DNA of 64,000 nt from NCBI RefSeq assembly GCF_024756275.1, contig NZ_JANUGQ010000001.1:678835-742834 (forward strand), read 5' to 3'. Shown in pieces: positions 25,892 through 34,120 of this stretch (within the stretch, counting starts at the first letter, position 1; each line of letters begins with the position of its first letter). Under the pieces are notes generated by a model that saw only the letters and a program-made list of their open reading frames with translations, made no database searches and was not told the DNA's origin. The DNA comes from Streptomyces pyxinae. GTDB taxonomy: Bacteria > Actinomycetota > Actinomycetes > Streptomycetales > Streptomycetaceae. The position numbers and the translations under genes are program-made.

Positions 25892-27490
25892 TCACGGGGG
25901 GCCGCACCGGCCACCGTCCGGGTCCTTGCGGGCCGCCTCACCGGTCCCTCGACAAGAACCCCGACGAGTGATTCCCGTCTGCCCTGATGGACGCTCAACA
26001 TACTCCTCGGGTTCCCGATACTCCTCGGGATTCCGGGCGAGCACCTCCTCGTCGGAACGTTCGTCACGGTCGCGCGGACCGGCCCGGGTGACGGCCAGCG
26101 CGACGGCCAGGTTGAGTGCCAGCGCGACCACCCCCGCGTTGACGCCCCACACCGGGTCGCGCCCGGTGAAGACCAGCCCGCACACCAGGGCCACTCCGGC
26201 CACCAGGCCGCTCACCGCGCCGGCCAGGGTGAGCCGCCGCCAGACCAGGCCGAGCAGCAGCATGGGCAGGAACTGGGCCATCCCCTCGTACGAGACCAGC
26301 GAGAGCCGCACCAGGGTGGTGGGCGCCGCATAGGTCATGATCAGCGCCAGTCCGCCGGCCACCACGACCACCAGCTGCGCCGCGCCCTTCTCGCGGTGCC
26401 GCAGCCGGGGCACCAGGGAGAGCACGCTCCTCCCCCACATGGTGCCGATGACCAGCATGAACACGGCCATGGGCACGATCGAGGAGAGCGCCGCCGCCAC
26501 TCCGATCAGCCCGACCGCCCAGGCCGGCAGCGAGTCCGTGACCAGCCGGAAGAGCGCGAGGTTGGAGTCGGCGCCGGTGAGCCCCGGCACCACGAACGCC
26601 GCCGCCAGCCCGAGCAGCATCGGCACGAAGAGCAGCACGTTGTAGGCGGGCAGCCAGATGGCGTTGCGGCGCAACGCGTCGGCGGAGCGGGCGCCGAGGT
26701 AACCGGCGACGGTGGTCGGGAAGATGACGACGGTCAGCGCGTTCAGCACCGTCGTCGAGGCGAACCAGGCGGTGCCGTACTGGCCGCCGTGGCCGGGCAG
26801 GGTCAGCCGGTCCGGCTTCTCGGCGACCAGCCGGCCGAGGAACTCCCCGTACCCGCCGAAGTAGTGCACCGGGACGTAGACCGCGAGGAAGGCCAGGGTC
26901 AGCACCACCAGGGCGTCCTTGAGCGCCGACACCCAGGCGCTGCCGCGCAGCCCGCTGACCACCACGAACGCCGTGGTGACCAGGAAGGCGAGGAAGTACG
27001 CGGTGTCGAGCCCGACCGCCCCGTAGGAGACGGTGGCCAGCACCACGCCCATGCCGGTGATCTGGAGCTGGATGTACGGCAGCAGGAAGACGGTCGCCAG
27101 CACCGCGACCGCCGCGCCCAGCCAGGGCCGCCCGTACCGGTGGGCCACCATGTCGGTGATCCCGACCAGCCCGTGGCGGCGGGCGTACCCCCAGAGCAGC
27201 GGCCCGACGACATACCCGACCGCGTAGCCGCAGGACATGTAGGCGACCACATAGAGCACCGGAGCGCCGTAGTTGTAGCCCCAGCCGGCGGCGCCGAGAT
27301 AGCTGGAACTGGTGTAGCCCTCGCCGGCCATCAGCACCCAGATGAAGACCGCGCCCAGGCTCCGGCCGCCCACCGACCACTCGGCCAGCCCGCCGGTGCC
27401 GCCGCCCCGGCCACGCACCGCCAGCAGCCCCACCAGCACGGCGCCGGCCAGGAAGACCCCCACCACGGAGGTCGCGACCACCCCGTTCAT
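25892..27490 (-). CDS. Sodium:solute symporter (SSS family)
   Basis: Secondary transporter of 532 residues with about 13 membrane helices. SSS signatures are VGGRSLGAVFIWVLMAGEGYTSSSYLGAAGWGYNYGAP near the N-terminus and AAALSSIVPMAVFMLVIG mid-protein. It most resembles the branch whose partner is a short DUF3311 protein and which is thought to carry carboxylates or nucleobases; the actual substrate is uncertain. The ATG at 27490 overlaps the DUF3311 stop by four bases, so the pair is translationally coupled. The C-terminal 60 residues are charged and probably cytoplasmic. Confidence 0.9.
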   Translation of the reverse strand: MNGVVATSVVGVFLAGAVLVGLLAVRGRGGGTGGLAEWSVGGRSLGAVFIWVLMAGEGYTSSSYLGAAGWGYNYGAPVLYVVAYMSCGYAVGYVVGPLLWGYARRHGLVGITDMVAHRYGRPWLGAAVAVLATVFLLPYIQLQITGMGVVLATVSYGAVGLDTAYFLAFLVTTAFVVVSGLRGSAWVSALKDALVVLTLAFLAVYVPVHYFGGYGEFLGRLVAEKPDRLTLPGHGGQYGTAWFASTTVLNALTVVIFPTTVAGYLGARSADALRRNAIWLPAYNVLLFVPMLLGLAAAFVVPGLTGADSNLALFRLVTDSLPAWAVGLIGVAAALSSIVPMAVFMLVIGTMWGRSVLSLVPRLRHREKGAAQLVVVVAGGLALIMTYAAPTTLVRLSLVSYEGMAQFLPMLLLGLVWRRLTLAGAVSGLVAGVALVCGLVFTGRDPVWGVNAGVVALALNLAVALAVTRAGPRDRDERSDEEVLARNPEEYREPEEYVERPSGQTGITRRGSCRGTGEAARKDPDGGRCGPP

Positions 27491-27699
27491 CGCTTGCCGC
27501 CCGGCCTTCCGCCCGCGCGGCGGCCCCGGTGGGCGAGCCCCACGGCGACCGGGGTGACCACCGTCGCCCCGAACAGCCAGAGAAACAGGAACGGCACTCC
27601 GCCGATCACCGGCTCCACCCGGTTCACCAGCGGCAGGGCCCCGGCGAAGAGCACGAACGGGACGAGGAGCCACCACAAACGGGACCTTTGTCTGATCAC
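27487..27699 (-). CDS. DUF3311 small membrane protein
   Basis: Protein of 70 residues with two membrane helices (LWWLLVPFVLFAGALPLVN and VPFLFLWLFGATVVTPVAV) and a basic tail. This is the DUF3311 layout, the standard small partner of SSS symporters in actinomycetes. It starts at GTG 27699 and overlaps the symporter start by four bases. Only 42 bp separate it from the divergent SEC-C gene, so their promoters must overlap. Confidence 0.9.
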   Translation of the reverse strand: MIRQRSRLWWLLVPFVLFAGALPLVNRVEPVIGGVPFLFLWLFGATVVTPVAVGLAHRGRRAGGRPGGKR

Positions 27700-27741
27700 G
27701 ACCGGACCCTAACGCGCACGCACAGCAGTACGGTATTGCGC

Positions 27742-28995
27742 ATGCGCCCCGACACCCCTGCCGATCACAGCATGGACCACGGCCCGGATCACCGCCCGGA
27801 TCGCGGTCCCGGACGCGGAGCCGCCGACGGTTTCGGTCGCGGAGCCGGCCGGGGTCCGGTTCGCGGCCCGGGCCGCGGGCCCGGCCACGGACCCGGTGGC
27901 GATCCCGGCCACCGGCCCGGCAACGGTCCTGAGCACGGGCCCGGCAAAGGCCCCGAGCACGGCCCCGACCACGGTCCTGATCACAACCCCGACCACGGCC
28001 CTGATCACGGCCCTGATCATGTCGCGGAGACCGAGCGCCTGTTGCGCACCGCGGGGCAGTACCCGGGCGACCGGGAGCCGCTGCTGCTCCGGGCCGCCGC
28101 CCATCTGGAGCTGGCGGGCGACCGCCCCCGGGCGACCGTCCTCTACGACGACCTGCTCTCCGGCTCGCCCGAGAACCCGCAACTGATCAAGGCGCTCAAG
28201 GCCGCGAACCTGTGGGAGTACGGCCACGAGGCCGAGGCCCGGGCCATCCTGGACGGCATCCGGGCGCTGCCCCCGGCCGACGCGGGTGCCTGGCAGGTCG
28301 CCGCCGAGGCCCTGGAGGCGCACGACGAACTGGAGGCCGCCCAGGAGGTGTTCAGCCGTGCCGTCGAGGCGCTGGTGCCCTCGGCGGACGACGAGGTGCC
28401 GTACCCGGCCCAGTCGTTGCTGGCCGGGCGGCACCGGGTGCGCCGCCTGCTGGGCCTGGGCCACGACGACCACGACGTGCTGGCCGACCGGCTGCACCGG
28501 GGCACGGTGCCGCTGGACGAGCTCCACGACCCGAAGCGGGTCTGGGCGCTCGGCTCGTCGGACCCGGCCGAACTGGCCGCCGAGATCACCCGGCTCCGCA
28601 GCGAACTGGGCACCTACCGGACGGCGTTGTCGCGGCCGTTCCCGGTGGCGCTGCTGCTCTGGCCGACCGGTGAGCTGGCCGAGCTGCTGGCCGCGTACCC
28701 GGAGCTGGAGTCCGAGTACCCGACGCACGCGGAGCACCTGGCCGGCATCGAGGCCGCGCTGCGCGAACTGGCGGCCGCCGGCACCCCGAACCTGGGCGTC
28801 GTCCGTGGCACGGTGCCGTCGTACGAGGCCTTCGCCGCCTCCGAGGCCGCCTCGCCGGCCAACCCGACCCTGCTCCCCCAGTACGCCACGACCCTCGCCG
28901 CGCGTGGCCGGGCGACCCCCTGGCCCCCGCTCCGCACCGCCCCCTGCTGGTGCGGCTCGGACCGCCCCTACGCCCAGTGCCACGGCACCCCCTGA
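27742..28995 (+). CDS. SEC-C domain protein with expanded Gly-Pro-Asp-His repeat region
   Basis: Protein of 417 residues, ATG 27742. It may be leaderless, since no RBS precedes it. Residues about 12-93 are a low-complexity expansion of G-P-x-H/R/G units ending in a run of GPDH repeats. From residue 94 a helical tetratricopeptide-like region begins (AETERLLRTAGQYPGD, AAAHLELAGDRPRATVLYDDLL, and later helices). The C-terminus is a SEC-C zinc motif, CWCGSDRPYAQCHG. Relatives that I recall start with MRPDT and pass almost directly to the AETERLL helix, so the repeat looks like an insertion. The His-rich repeat could bind metal. Function is unknown. Confidence 0.8.
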   Translation: MRPDTPADHSMDHGPDHRPDRGPGRGAADGFGRGAGRGPVRGPGRGPGHGPGGDPGHRPGNGPEHGPGKGPEHGPDHGPDHNPDHGPDHGPDHVAETERLLRTAGQYPGDREPLLLRAAAHLELAGDRPRATVLYDDLLSGSPENPQLIKALKAANLWEYGHEAEARAILDGIRALPPADAGAWQVAAEALEAHDELEAAQEVFSRAVEALVPSADDEVPYPAQSLLAGRHRVRRLLGLGHDDHDVLADRLHRGTVPLDELHDPKRVWALGSSDPAELAAEITRLRSELGTYRTALSRPFPVALLLWPTGELAELLAAYPELESEYPTHAEHLAGIEAALRELAAAGTPNLGVVRGTVPSYEAFAASEAASPANPTLLPQYATTLAARGRATPWPPLRTAPCWCGSDRPYAQCHGTP

Positions 28996-29150
28996 CCGAC
29001 CCGGTTCAACGCACCCGCCCCCCACTCCCCCACCCTCCTCTCCCCCACTTCTCCCAAACCCCTCACACCCCCTCCCTCACCGGAGTACATTCGTCCGCAC
29101 CCCCCACACCGCTGTCACGCGCCTGCTGTCACGCGCCCTGAGGGGGACCC

Positions 29151-29627
29151 ATGACCAACGCCTACGCCCAGCCGCCCGCCCCGCGCCCGCTGCACAAGAT
29201 GAAGCGGGTCTGGGCGGGCGGCCTGCTGCTCCTCCTCATCGGCTCCGGCTGCGGCGCCCTGACCAACGAGTCCTCGGCCTCCACCGCCAAGGCCGCCCCC
29301 GCGGCCACGGTGACCGCCACAGCGACGGCCACCGTCACCGCCACCCCGCGCCCGGCCCCCGCCGTCACGGTCACCTCCACCCCGGCCGCGGCACCCGCGC
29401 CCACCGTCACCAGGACCGTCCGCGCCACCACGACCGTCACCACCACCCACGAGGCCCCGGCCGAGGACTACACCACCTCGGACGACAGCGGCTCCGACGC
29501 CTCCTCCACCTACTACAAGAACTGCTCCGCCGCCCGAGCCGCCGGCGCCGCCCCCGTCCACCGCGGCGACCCCGGCTACGGCCCCCACCTCGACCGCGAC
29601 GGCGACGGCACCGGCTGCGAAAGCTGA
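29151..29627 (+). CDS. Excalibur-domain secreted lipoprotein-like protein
   Basis: Protein of 158 residues. The short N-terminus is followed by a hydrophobic stretch ending LLLIGSGCGALTN, a possible lipobox with Cys as anchor. A Thr/Ala/Val-rich linker (about 45-100) leads to the C-terminal excalibur domain (about 120-158): YKNCSAARAAGAAPVHRGDPGY and the DxDxDGxGCE calcium loop LDRDGDGTGCES. Excalibur domains are extracellular and bind calcium. The GTG/ATG context AGGGGGACCC precedes ATG 29151. It is the last typical host gene before the restriction island. Confidence 0.88.
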   Translation: MTNAYAQPPAPRPLHKMKRVWAGGLLLLLIGSGCGALTNESSASTAKAAPAATVTATATATVTATPRPAPAVTVTSTPAAAPAPTVTRTVRATTTVTTTHEAPAEDYTTSDDSGSDASSTYYKNCSAARAAGAAPVHRGDPGYGPHLDRDGDGTGCES

Positions 29628-29748
29628 CCGGCCCGCTTCAGGCCCCCGGTGGGCAGGGGCTGCTGCCACAGCGCACCGGGGACCTTTCCTATGCTTCTCT
29701 CAGTCGTCTCTTAAGGGCAGTGCGCCCCATCGCGGAGGAGCAAGCGAG

Positions 29749-30720
29749 TTGACCCTGTTCGATTCCCAGGACCTCTTCCAGACGGATCATGGCGATCCAC
29801 AGGTGCAGTTGGTCCGCCAGTACTTCATGACGAAGGATCCGGACGGGAGCCGCTTCGCCCAGATACTCCGCCGCACCATCGATCAGCTACTCGACGGAGA
29901 GAACACGGGCCGTTATGACTGGAACGATCTGCACAAGACCGAAAAGACCCATGCAGGGACACTCGTAGAGATCAACCTGCTGCGGGAATTCGGACTGGCC
30001 AGCGGAGATGACCTGGACTACCTTATCGAGGGTATAGAGGTAGACTGCAAGTTCTCACAGACCGAATACGGCTGGATGATCCCCCCAGAGGCACTGGGAG
30101 AGATCTGCCTGGTCGTGTGGGCAGACGATCACAAGAAGATCTGGAGCGCGGGATTGCTGCGCGCGGACAAGCAGAAGCTGACCATGAGCGGGAAAGTCAC
30201 CAAGCGGGGAAACCGGGACGGGAAATTCAGGCTGACGCGGCAGCACCACACGATGGTGACGTGGATCTGGTACCGGCAGCCTTTGAAGGAAAACCTGCTG
30301 CTGCATCTCGACAGCGAGCGGCGAACGGAAATCCTCTCCAAGCCTTCCGGCCAGCAGCGGGTAAATGAACTATTCCGGAAAGTCCTCCAGAAGCGGATCG
30401 ACCGCAATGTCATCCGGACACTCGCCCAGCAGTCGGACTACATGGCACGCGTGCGGGACGACGGGGGGAGGTCCCGGGCCCGGCCAGCCCTCCGCCCCGA
30501 GGGAATCATCATCACCGGCGAGGCAGCGAGCCATCGGGCTGTCGCCCAGGCGCTCGGCGGCCCCGTTCCGCAGCGCGGTGAATTCGTGAGCTTCCGGGTA
30601 GCTCCAGCGCTGCCGGAAGGCGAAACCCGCCCGGCCGCCGAGATCGGAGGCTCCCTCTGGGTAGCCGTCGAATGCACCGAGCCAACACCCGCAGCAGCAC
30701 CTGTCCTTCCGCCCCGCTAG
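29749..30720 (+). CDS. NaeI-type type IIE restriction endonuclease
   Basis: Restriction enzyme of 323 residues expected to cut GCCGGC and to need a second effector copy of the site. The TTG start at 29749 follows GGAGGAG. It aligns with NaeI throughout: DQLLDGENTGRYDWNDLHKTEKT, the catalytic acidic set E74, D90, D99 and K101 (VDCKF), and a C-terminal effector-binding half with LLLHLDSERR, RVNELFRKVLQKRI and LRPEGIIITG. The Leu corresponding to NaeI L43, whose Lys mutant becomes a topoisomerase, is retained as L47. It opens a defence cluster with vsr and a C5 methyltransferase and is more A/T-rich than the host genes. Specificity is inferred by homology. Confidence 0.92.
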   Translation: MTLFDSQDLFQTDHGDPQVQLVRQYFMTKDPDGSRFAQILRRTIDQLLDGENTGRYDWNDLHKTEKTHAGTLVEINLLREFGLASGDDLDYLIEGIEVDCKFSQTEYGWMIPPEALGEICLVVWADDHKKIWSAGLLRADKQKLTMSGKVTKRGNRDGKFRLTRQHHTMVTWIWYRQPLKENLLLHLDSERRTEILSKPSGQQRVNELFRKVLQKRIDRNVIRTLAQQSDYMARVRDDGGRSRARPALRPEGIIITGEAASHRAVAQALGGPVPQRGEFVSFRVAPALPEGETRPAAEIGGSLWVAVECTEPTPAAAPVLPPR

Positions 30721-30742
30721 GCCCCCTGAAGCAGGAATCGCT

Positions 30743-31216
30743 ATGTCAGACGAGTGGCAGCCGCCCGCAGGATCGTGGGCGTCCTCAGCCGCGCGGCGCC
30801 GCAACATGCAGGCCATTCGCAGCCGGGACACCAAGCCAGAACGCACGCTCCGCCAGATGCTGCACGCGCAGGGCCTCCGCTACCGCGTGGCCGCCAAACC
30901 GCTGCCCGGCCTGCGCCGGACAGCGGACATCGTCTTCAGGCCCACCAAGGTCGCGGTCTTCGTGGACGGTTGCTATTGGCACGGCTGCCCCGAGCACTAC
31001 ATAGCGCCCCGGACGAACTCCGGCTACTGGTCAGAGAAGGTCGCGGGCAACATGGCCCGCGACCGTGACACCGACCGCCGCCTGGCCGAGGCCGGCTGGA
31101 CCGTGCTCCGCTTCTGGGAGCACGAGTCAGCTGAGCAGTGCGCGAGCACTGTTCTCAGCGTCGTCCTCGAGCGTCGGAACCGTCTCCTGGAGGGGAAGCT
31201 CCGCAGCGACGAGTGA
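30743..31216 (+). CDS. vsr: Very short patch repair endonuclease (Vsr)
   Basis: T:G mismatch nuclease of 157 residues that repairs deaminated 5-methylcytosine. Landmarks are the N-terminal RRRNMQAIRSRDTKPERTLRQMLHAQGLRYR, the catalytic Asp62 in RTADIVF, the zinc residues in DGCYWHGCPEHY, and the C-terminal NMARDRDTDRRLAEAGWTVLRFWEHE. It starts 22 bp after the NaeI-like stop. Its last 90 bp overlap the 3' end of the methyltransferase on the opposite strand. It protects the host from C-to-T mutation at sites methylated by that enzyme. Confidence 0.95.
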   Translation: MSDEWQPPAGSWASSAARRRNMQAIRSRDTKPERTLRQMLHAQGLRYRVAAKPLPGLRRTADIVFRPTKVAVFVDGCYWHGCPEHYIAPRTNSGYWSEKVAGNMARDRDTDRRLAEAGWTVLRFWEHESAEQCASTVLSVVLERRNRLLEGKLRSDE

Positions 31217-32389
31217 CGGGTCATCCTCAGGCTCGAAGTCCGGACTCGGGTCCTCCCACACTGGCCCGGTCCGGGAGAGCGCTTCCCTGATGCTCTCGCC
31301 CACCGCCTCGGCGACAGGTGGCGGGAAGGCATTCCCCACCTGTCGGTAGCGGGCCGTCTTTCCTCCGCCGACGAAATTCCAGTCATCAGGAAATCCCTGA
31401 ATGAGCTTGGCCTGGTCGACAGTCAACTTGGGGCCTGTTTTCAGGTCACCCAGGTCGCGCCCCGGGTCCACCATATCCGCTTCGTCATTAGCAACGCCCA
31501 TGGCGTCTACGCCGAGCTCGCCCCAAGCCTTCTTCGCACGGGTGGGACCCAGGTCTGCACCACCATGCCTTTTGGACCCCCCGACCAGGGTGGGCGCCAC
31601 GCCGCCGAGCCGCGCCCTCTCCTCCCACTTCTTGAACCGGGGAGAGTCCGAACCCCCGAGACGCCTCTTCATCGAAGGCTCCAGAACTTCATAAACAGTT
31701 TCGACCCTCCCCCGGGGCTCGGGCCAGTCGAACCCCCGGTACTGGTCTTCACGGATGGCGACCAGGATCGCACGAGGTCGGAGCTGGGGCACTCCGTAGT
31801 CCCTCGCTTCAAGCACTCGCCAGCCGCAAATCACATATCCGGCCTTGCGGAGCCGGTTCTTGATGTGATTGCGATAATAGAGAAACTTATGTCCCGGCTC
31901 GACAAGCCCTCGGACATTTTCGATCATAACCGCACGGGGCTTAAGCTCTTCCACAAGGTCGAGCATTCGAGGGAAGAGATCTCGCTCATCTTCCCGGCCA
32001 AGCTGGAGCCCCGCAGATGAGAAAGGCGGGCAAGGGACTCCACCAGCGAGGAGATCAAGGTCACCGGGCCTGATACTCCTTTTCCCCGAATCCTCCCCGC
32101 GTCCACCATCACCCATCGAGGATTCTTCATTATCCGGGAGAACGCCCGGTGCAACCAGAACCTCATCCAGAGGACGGAATTCCTTGACGTCGCCTTCCCG
32201 GATGAGGCAATGCTCTTTCTCCCATTGCCACTCCGGCCGATTCTGCACATTGTGGCGCAGGGTGGCGGCAGCATGCTTGTCGATCTCAACAAGAGCGAGG
32301 TGCCGGAAGCCAGCTCGGTGAAGCCCCACGGCTTGGCCACCGGCACCCGCACAGATCTCAATTGAGGTCAGCTTGCGGTCGGCTTCCAT
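31127..32389 (-). CDS. DNA (cytosine-5) methyltransferase of the NaeI-type system
   Basis: Protective methyltransferase of 420 residues, ATG 32389 after GGAGG. C5 motifs are in order: motif I ICAGAGGQAVGL (12-23), catalytic GGVPCPPFSSAG with Cys120, ENV at 157-159, motif VIII QLRPRAILVAIRE, and motif X RQVGNAFPPPVAEAVGESI. The size is close to M.NaeI and it sits tail to tail with vsr and the endonuclease. It should methylate GCCGGC; the host genome is full of such sites, so it must be active if the nuclease is. The 90-bp convergent overlap with vsr could couple or antagonise expression. No C protein gene is seen. Confidence 0.93.
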   Translation of the reverse strand: MEADRKLTSIEICAGAGGQAVGLHRAGFRHLALVEIDKHAAATLRHNVQNRPEWQWEKEHCLIREGDVKEFRPLDEVLVAPGVLPDNEESSMGDGGRGEDSGKRSIRPGDLDLLAGGVPCPPFSSAGLQLGREDERDLFPRMLDLVEELKPRAVMIENVRGLVEPGHKFLYYRNHIKNRLRKAGYVICGWRVLEARDYGVPQLRPRAILVAIREDQYRGFDWPEPRGRVETVYEVLEPSMKRRLGGSDSPRFKKWEERARLGGVAPTLVGGSKRHGGADLGPTRAKKAWGELGVDAMGVANDEADMVDPGRDLGDLKTGPKLTVDQAKLIQGFPDDWNFVGGGKTARYRQVGNAFPPPVAEAVGESIREALSRTGPVWEDPSPDFEPEDDPSLVAAELPLQETVPTLEDDAENSARALLS

Positions 32390-32889
32390 TGGCTCCTCCA
32401 GGTGCGGCGTGACTCGGACGCGCAAGTCTCGCACTCACCACTGACAGCAGCCCACAGGCTGCTCTCGCGCAACACCCGGACGTCAGTCACCAGAGGTAAC
32501 ACACTCTACGCGACGCGCTAGAGCCTACAGTGGGCGGAGCCGTCGCGTCACCGCCGCGCCAGGGCGTCGGCACATGCTCGCGTCAGAGCAGCTTCCGTTC
32601 TCGCATGTCCCCACAGCCTAAGCAGTCAACGGTTCCTCATCTCGCCCCGGCTTGGGCCCTACCGCGGCCGCCACCAGGGCAAAGCCCTCATCGGTGGCCC
32701 ACCTCGCAGATCCGTCGGTGTTCCCGTCGTTCCCTTGTCCTGACGTCGACGCCCCTTCGGCCAGCAGCAACGCTGGCAGTCCCCCCTCCGGCCGGGCCGG
32801 CTTTGACGGCAAGTGATCCCTCGCATCACGGGGCTATCAACTTTCGCGATCTGCCCCCGGGCTGACCAGCCCCCAGCTAGTCTTGCGCC
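32390..32889. promoter_or_regulatory. 500-bp divergent spacer between methyltransferase and DUF262 gene
   Basis: No gene with an RBS and a recognisable product lies here. Short frames on both strands could be remnants of a lost gene. CTCTACGCG and GCGCTAGAG at 32504-32523 form an imperfect inverted repeat about 115 bp upstream of the methyltransferase start, a possible control site. The spacer must carry promoters for both flanking genes. Confidence 0.4.
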
Positions 32890-34098
32890 ATGGCAGACAG
32901 CGCAGGCCCTGTGATCGAGGCAACTCCGGAGTCCGAGGATCCTGAAGAGAGTCAAGTCCCTACCGAATCAGACGTTCTGGATTTTGAAGGCGAGGAAATC
33001 GATCGGGAGCCGATTCGAGCAGACGACGCTCTCCGGTACTTCGGGGCGGACTTCGACGTGGACGGCCTAGTCAAGCGATTGGACAACGGAACCTTCATAA
33101 TCCCCACTTTTGAACCGCTTGCAGCGGATGATATCGCAGGATTCGAGGGTTTCCAGCGAGGTCTCGTCTGGAAAAAGAAGCAGATGGACAGATTTATCGA
33201 ATCTATCCTGCTTGGTTACCCTGTCCCTGGAATCTTCCTTGTGGAACTACAGGATCGACGATACCTAATCCTTGACGGTCAGCAGCGCCTCACTACGCTT
33301 CAAGCATTCAAGACAGGACAATACCGGTCAACCCGCGGCCTCAGCAGGTTCGCGTTGAGATATGTAGGAGACGAGTTCAAGGGACACACATACCAAAATC
33401 TGGAACCTACCTCACAGCGCCTCTTCGATAATACTTTCATTCAAGCAACTATCGTCGTCCCAAAGGGGGCAGAGGGTAAGCGAGGCGTTTATTCTCTTTT
33501 TGAAAGAATTAACAGCGGTGGAACTAACCTGAAGCCGCAGCAGATCCGCGTCGCCTTGTACGCGGGCGCAACCGTAAACTTTGTGCGCGACTTGAACCAG
33601 AATCCAAACTGGCGAAACCTCTTCGGCCCTCATAATCGAGACTTGAAAGATCATGAGCTAATTCTCCGTGCGATCTCACTCGCGCCTACTGCGCGAGGTT
33701 CTCACGTATTCCGCCCTCCGATGGCACGATTCCTTAATGACTATCTTGAAATCAATCAGGATCAACTTCCTCACAACGCGGAAGTAATCAAGGAAACTTT
33801 CACGTCGGCAGTCCGGCTTCTCGATGAGGCTCGCGGGCGCGAGGCACTTAGAATTCGAGGCACCCAAGTAAATGCCGCCCACACAGACGCAGTTCTAGTG
33901 GGACTCATGTTCGCTCTGAACTGCGGCCACGAGATTACAGCTCCGCAGGTTGACGCAGCACTGAGCCGTCTTCTCGCCAACTCTAAGTATCAAGATGCGG
34001 TATCCGAAAGCACCTCTCACACCGAGCAGGTAAGTGCGCGCATTTCCTTGGCTAGTAAGGCATTTCAAGGGGAACCTCTTGCCAACGAATCGGAGTAG
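32890..34098 (+). CDS. DUF262 (ParB-like nuclease fold) protein
   Basis: Protein of 402 residues. The DUF262 core is clear: FQRGLVWKKKQMDRFIESILLGYPVPGIFL, then LDGQQRLTTL at 128-137, whose DGQQR motif is the presumed NTP-binding/nuclease site of ParB-like GmrSD-type proteins, and YSLFERINSGGTNLKPQQIR. The N-terminus is acidic. The gene has visibly more A/T and more non-streptomycete codons (AAA, ATT, TTT) than neighbours. It is followed by a HEPN gene 22 bp later. Pairing with a HEPN protein and a restriction system suggests defence; its target is unknown. Confidence 0.9.
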   Translation: MADSAGPVIEATPESEDPEESQVPTESDVLDFEGEEIDREPIRADDALRYFGADFDVDGLVKRLDNGTFIIPTFEPLAADDIAGFEGFQRGLVWKKKQMDRFIESILLGYPVPGIFLVELQDRRYLILDGQQRLTTLQAFKTGQYRSTRGLSRFALRYVGDEFKGHTYQNLEPTSQRLFDNTFIQATIVVPKGAEGKRGVYSLFERINSGGTNLKPQQIRVALYAGATVNFVRDLNQNPNWRNLFGPHNRDLKDHELILRAISLAPTARGSHVFRPPMARFLNDYLEINQDQLPHNAEVIKETFTSAVRLLDEARGREALRIRGTQVNAAHTDAVLVGLMFALNCGHEITAPQVDAALSRLLANSKYQDAVSESTSHTEQVSARISLASKAFQGEPLANESE

Positions 34099-34120
34099 CG
34101 CCCGCACTCGGGTTCTTTCC

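Noticed and set aside
32618..32812. 64-codon minus-strand frame in the defence island spacer
   Set aside because: No RBS, no recognised domain, and overlapping frames on the other strand are equally open.
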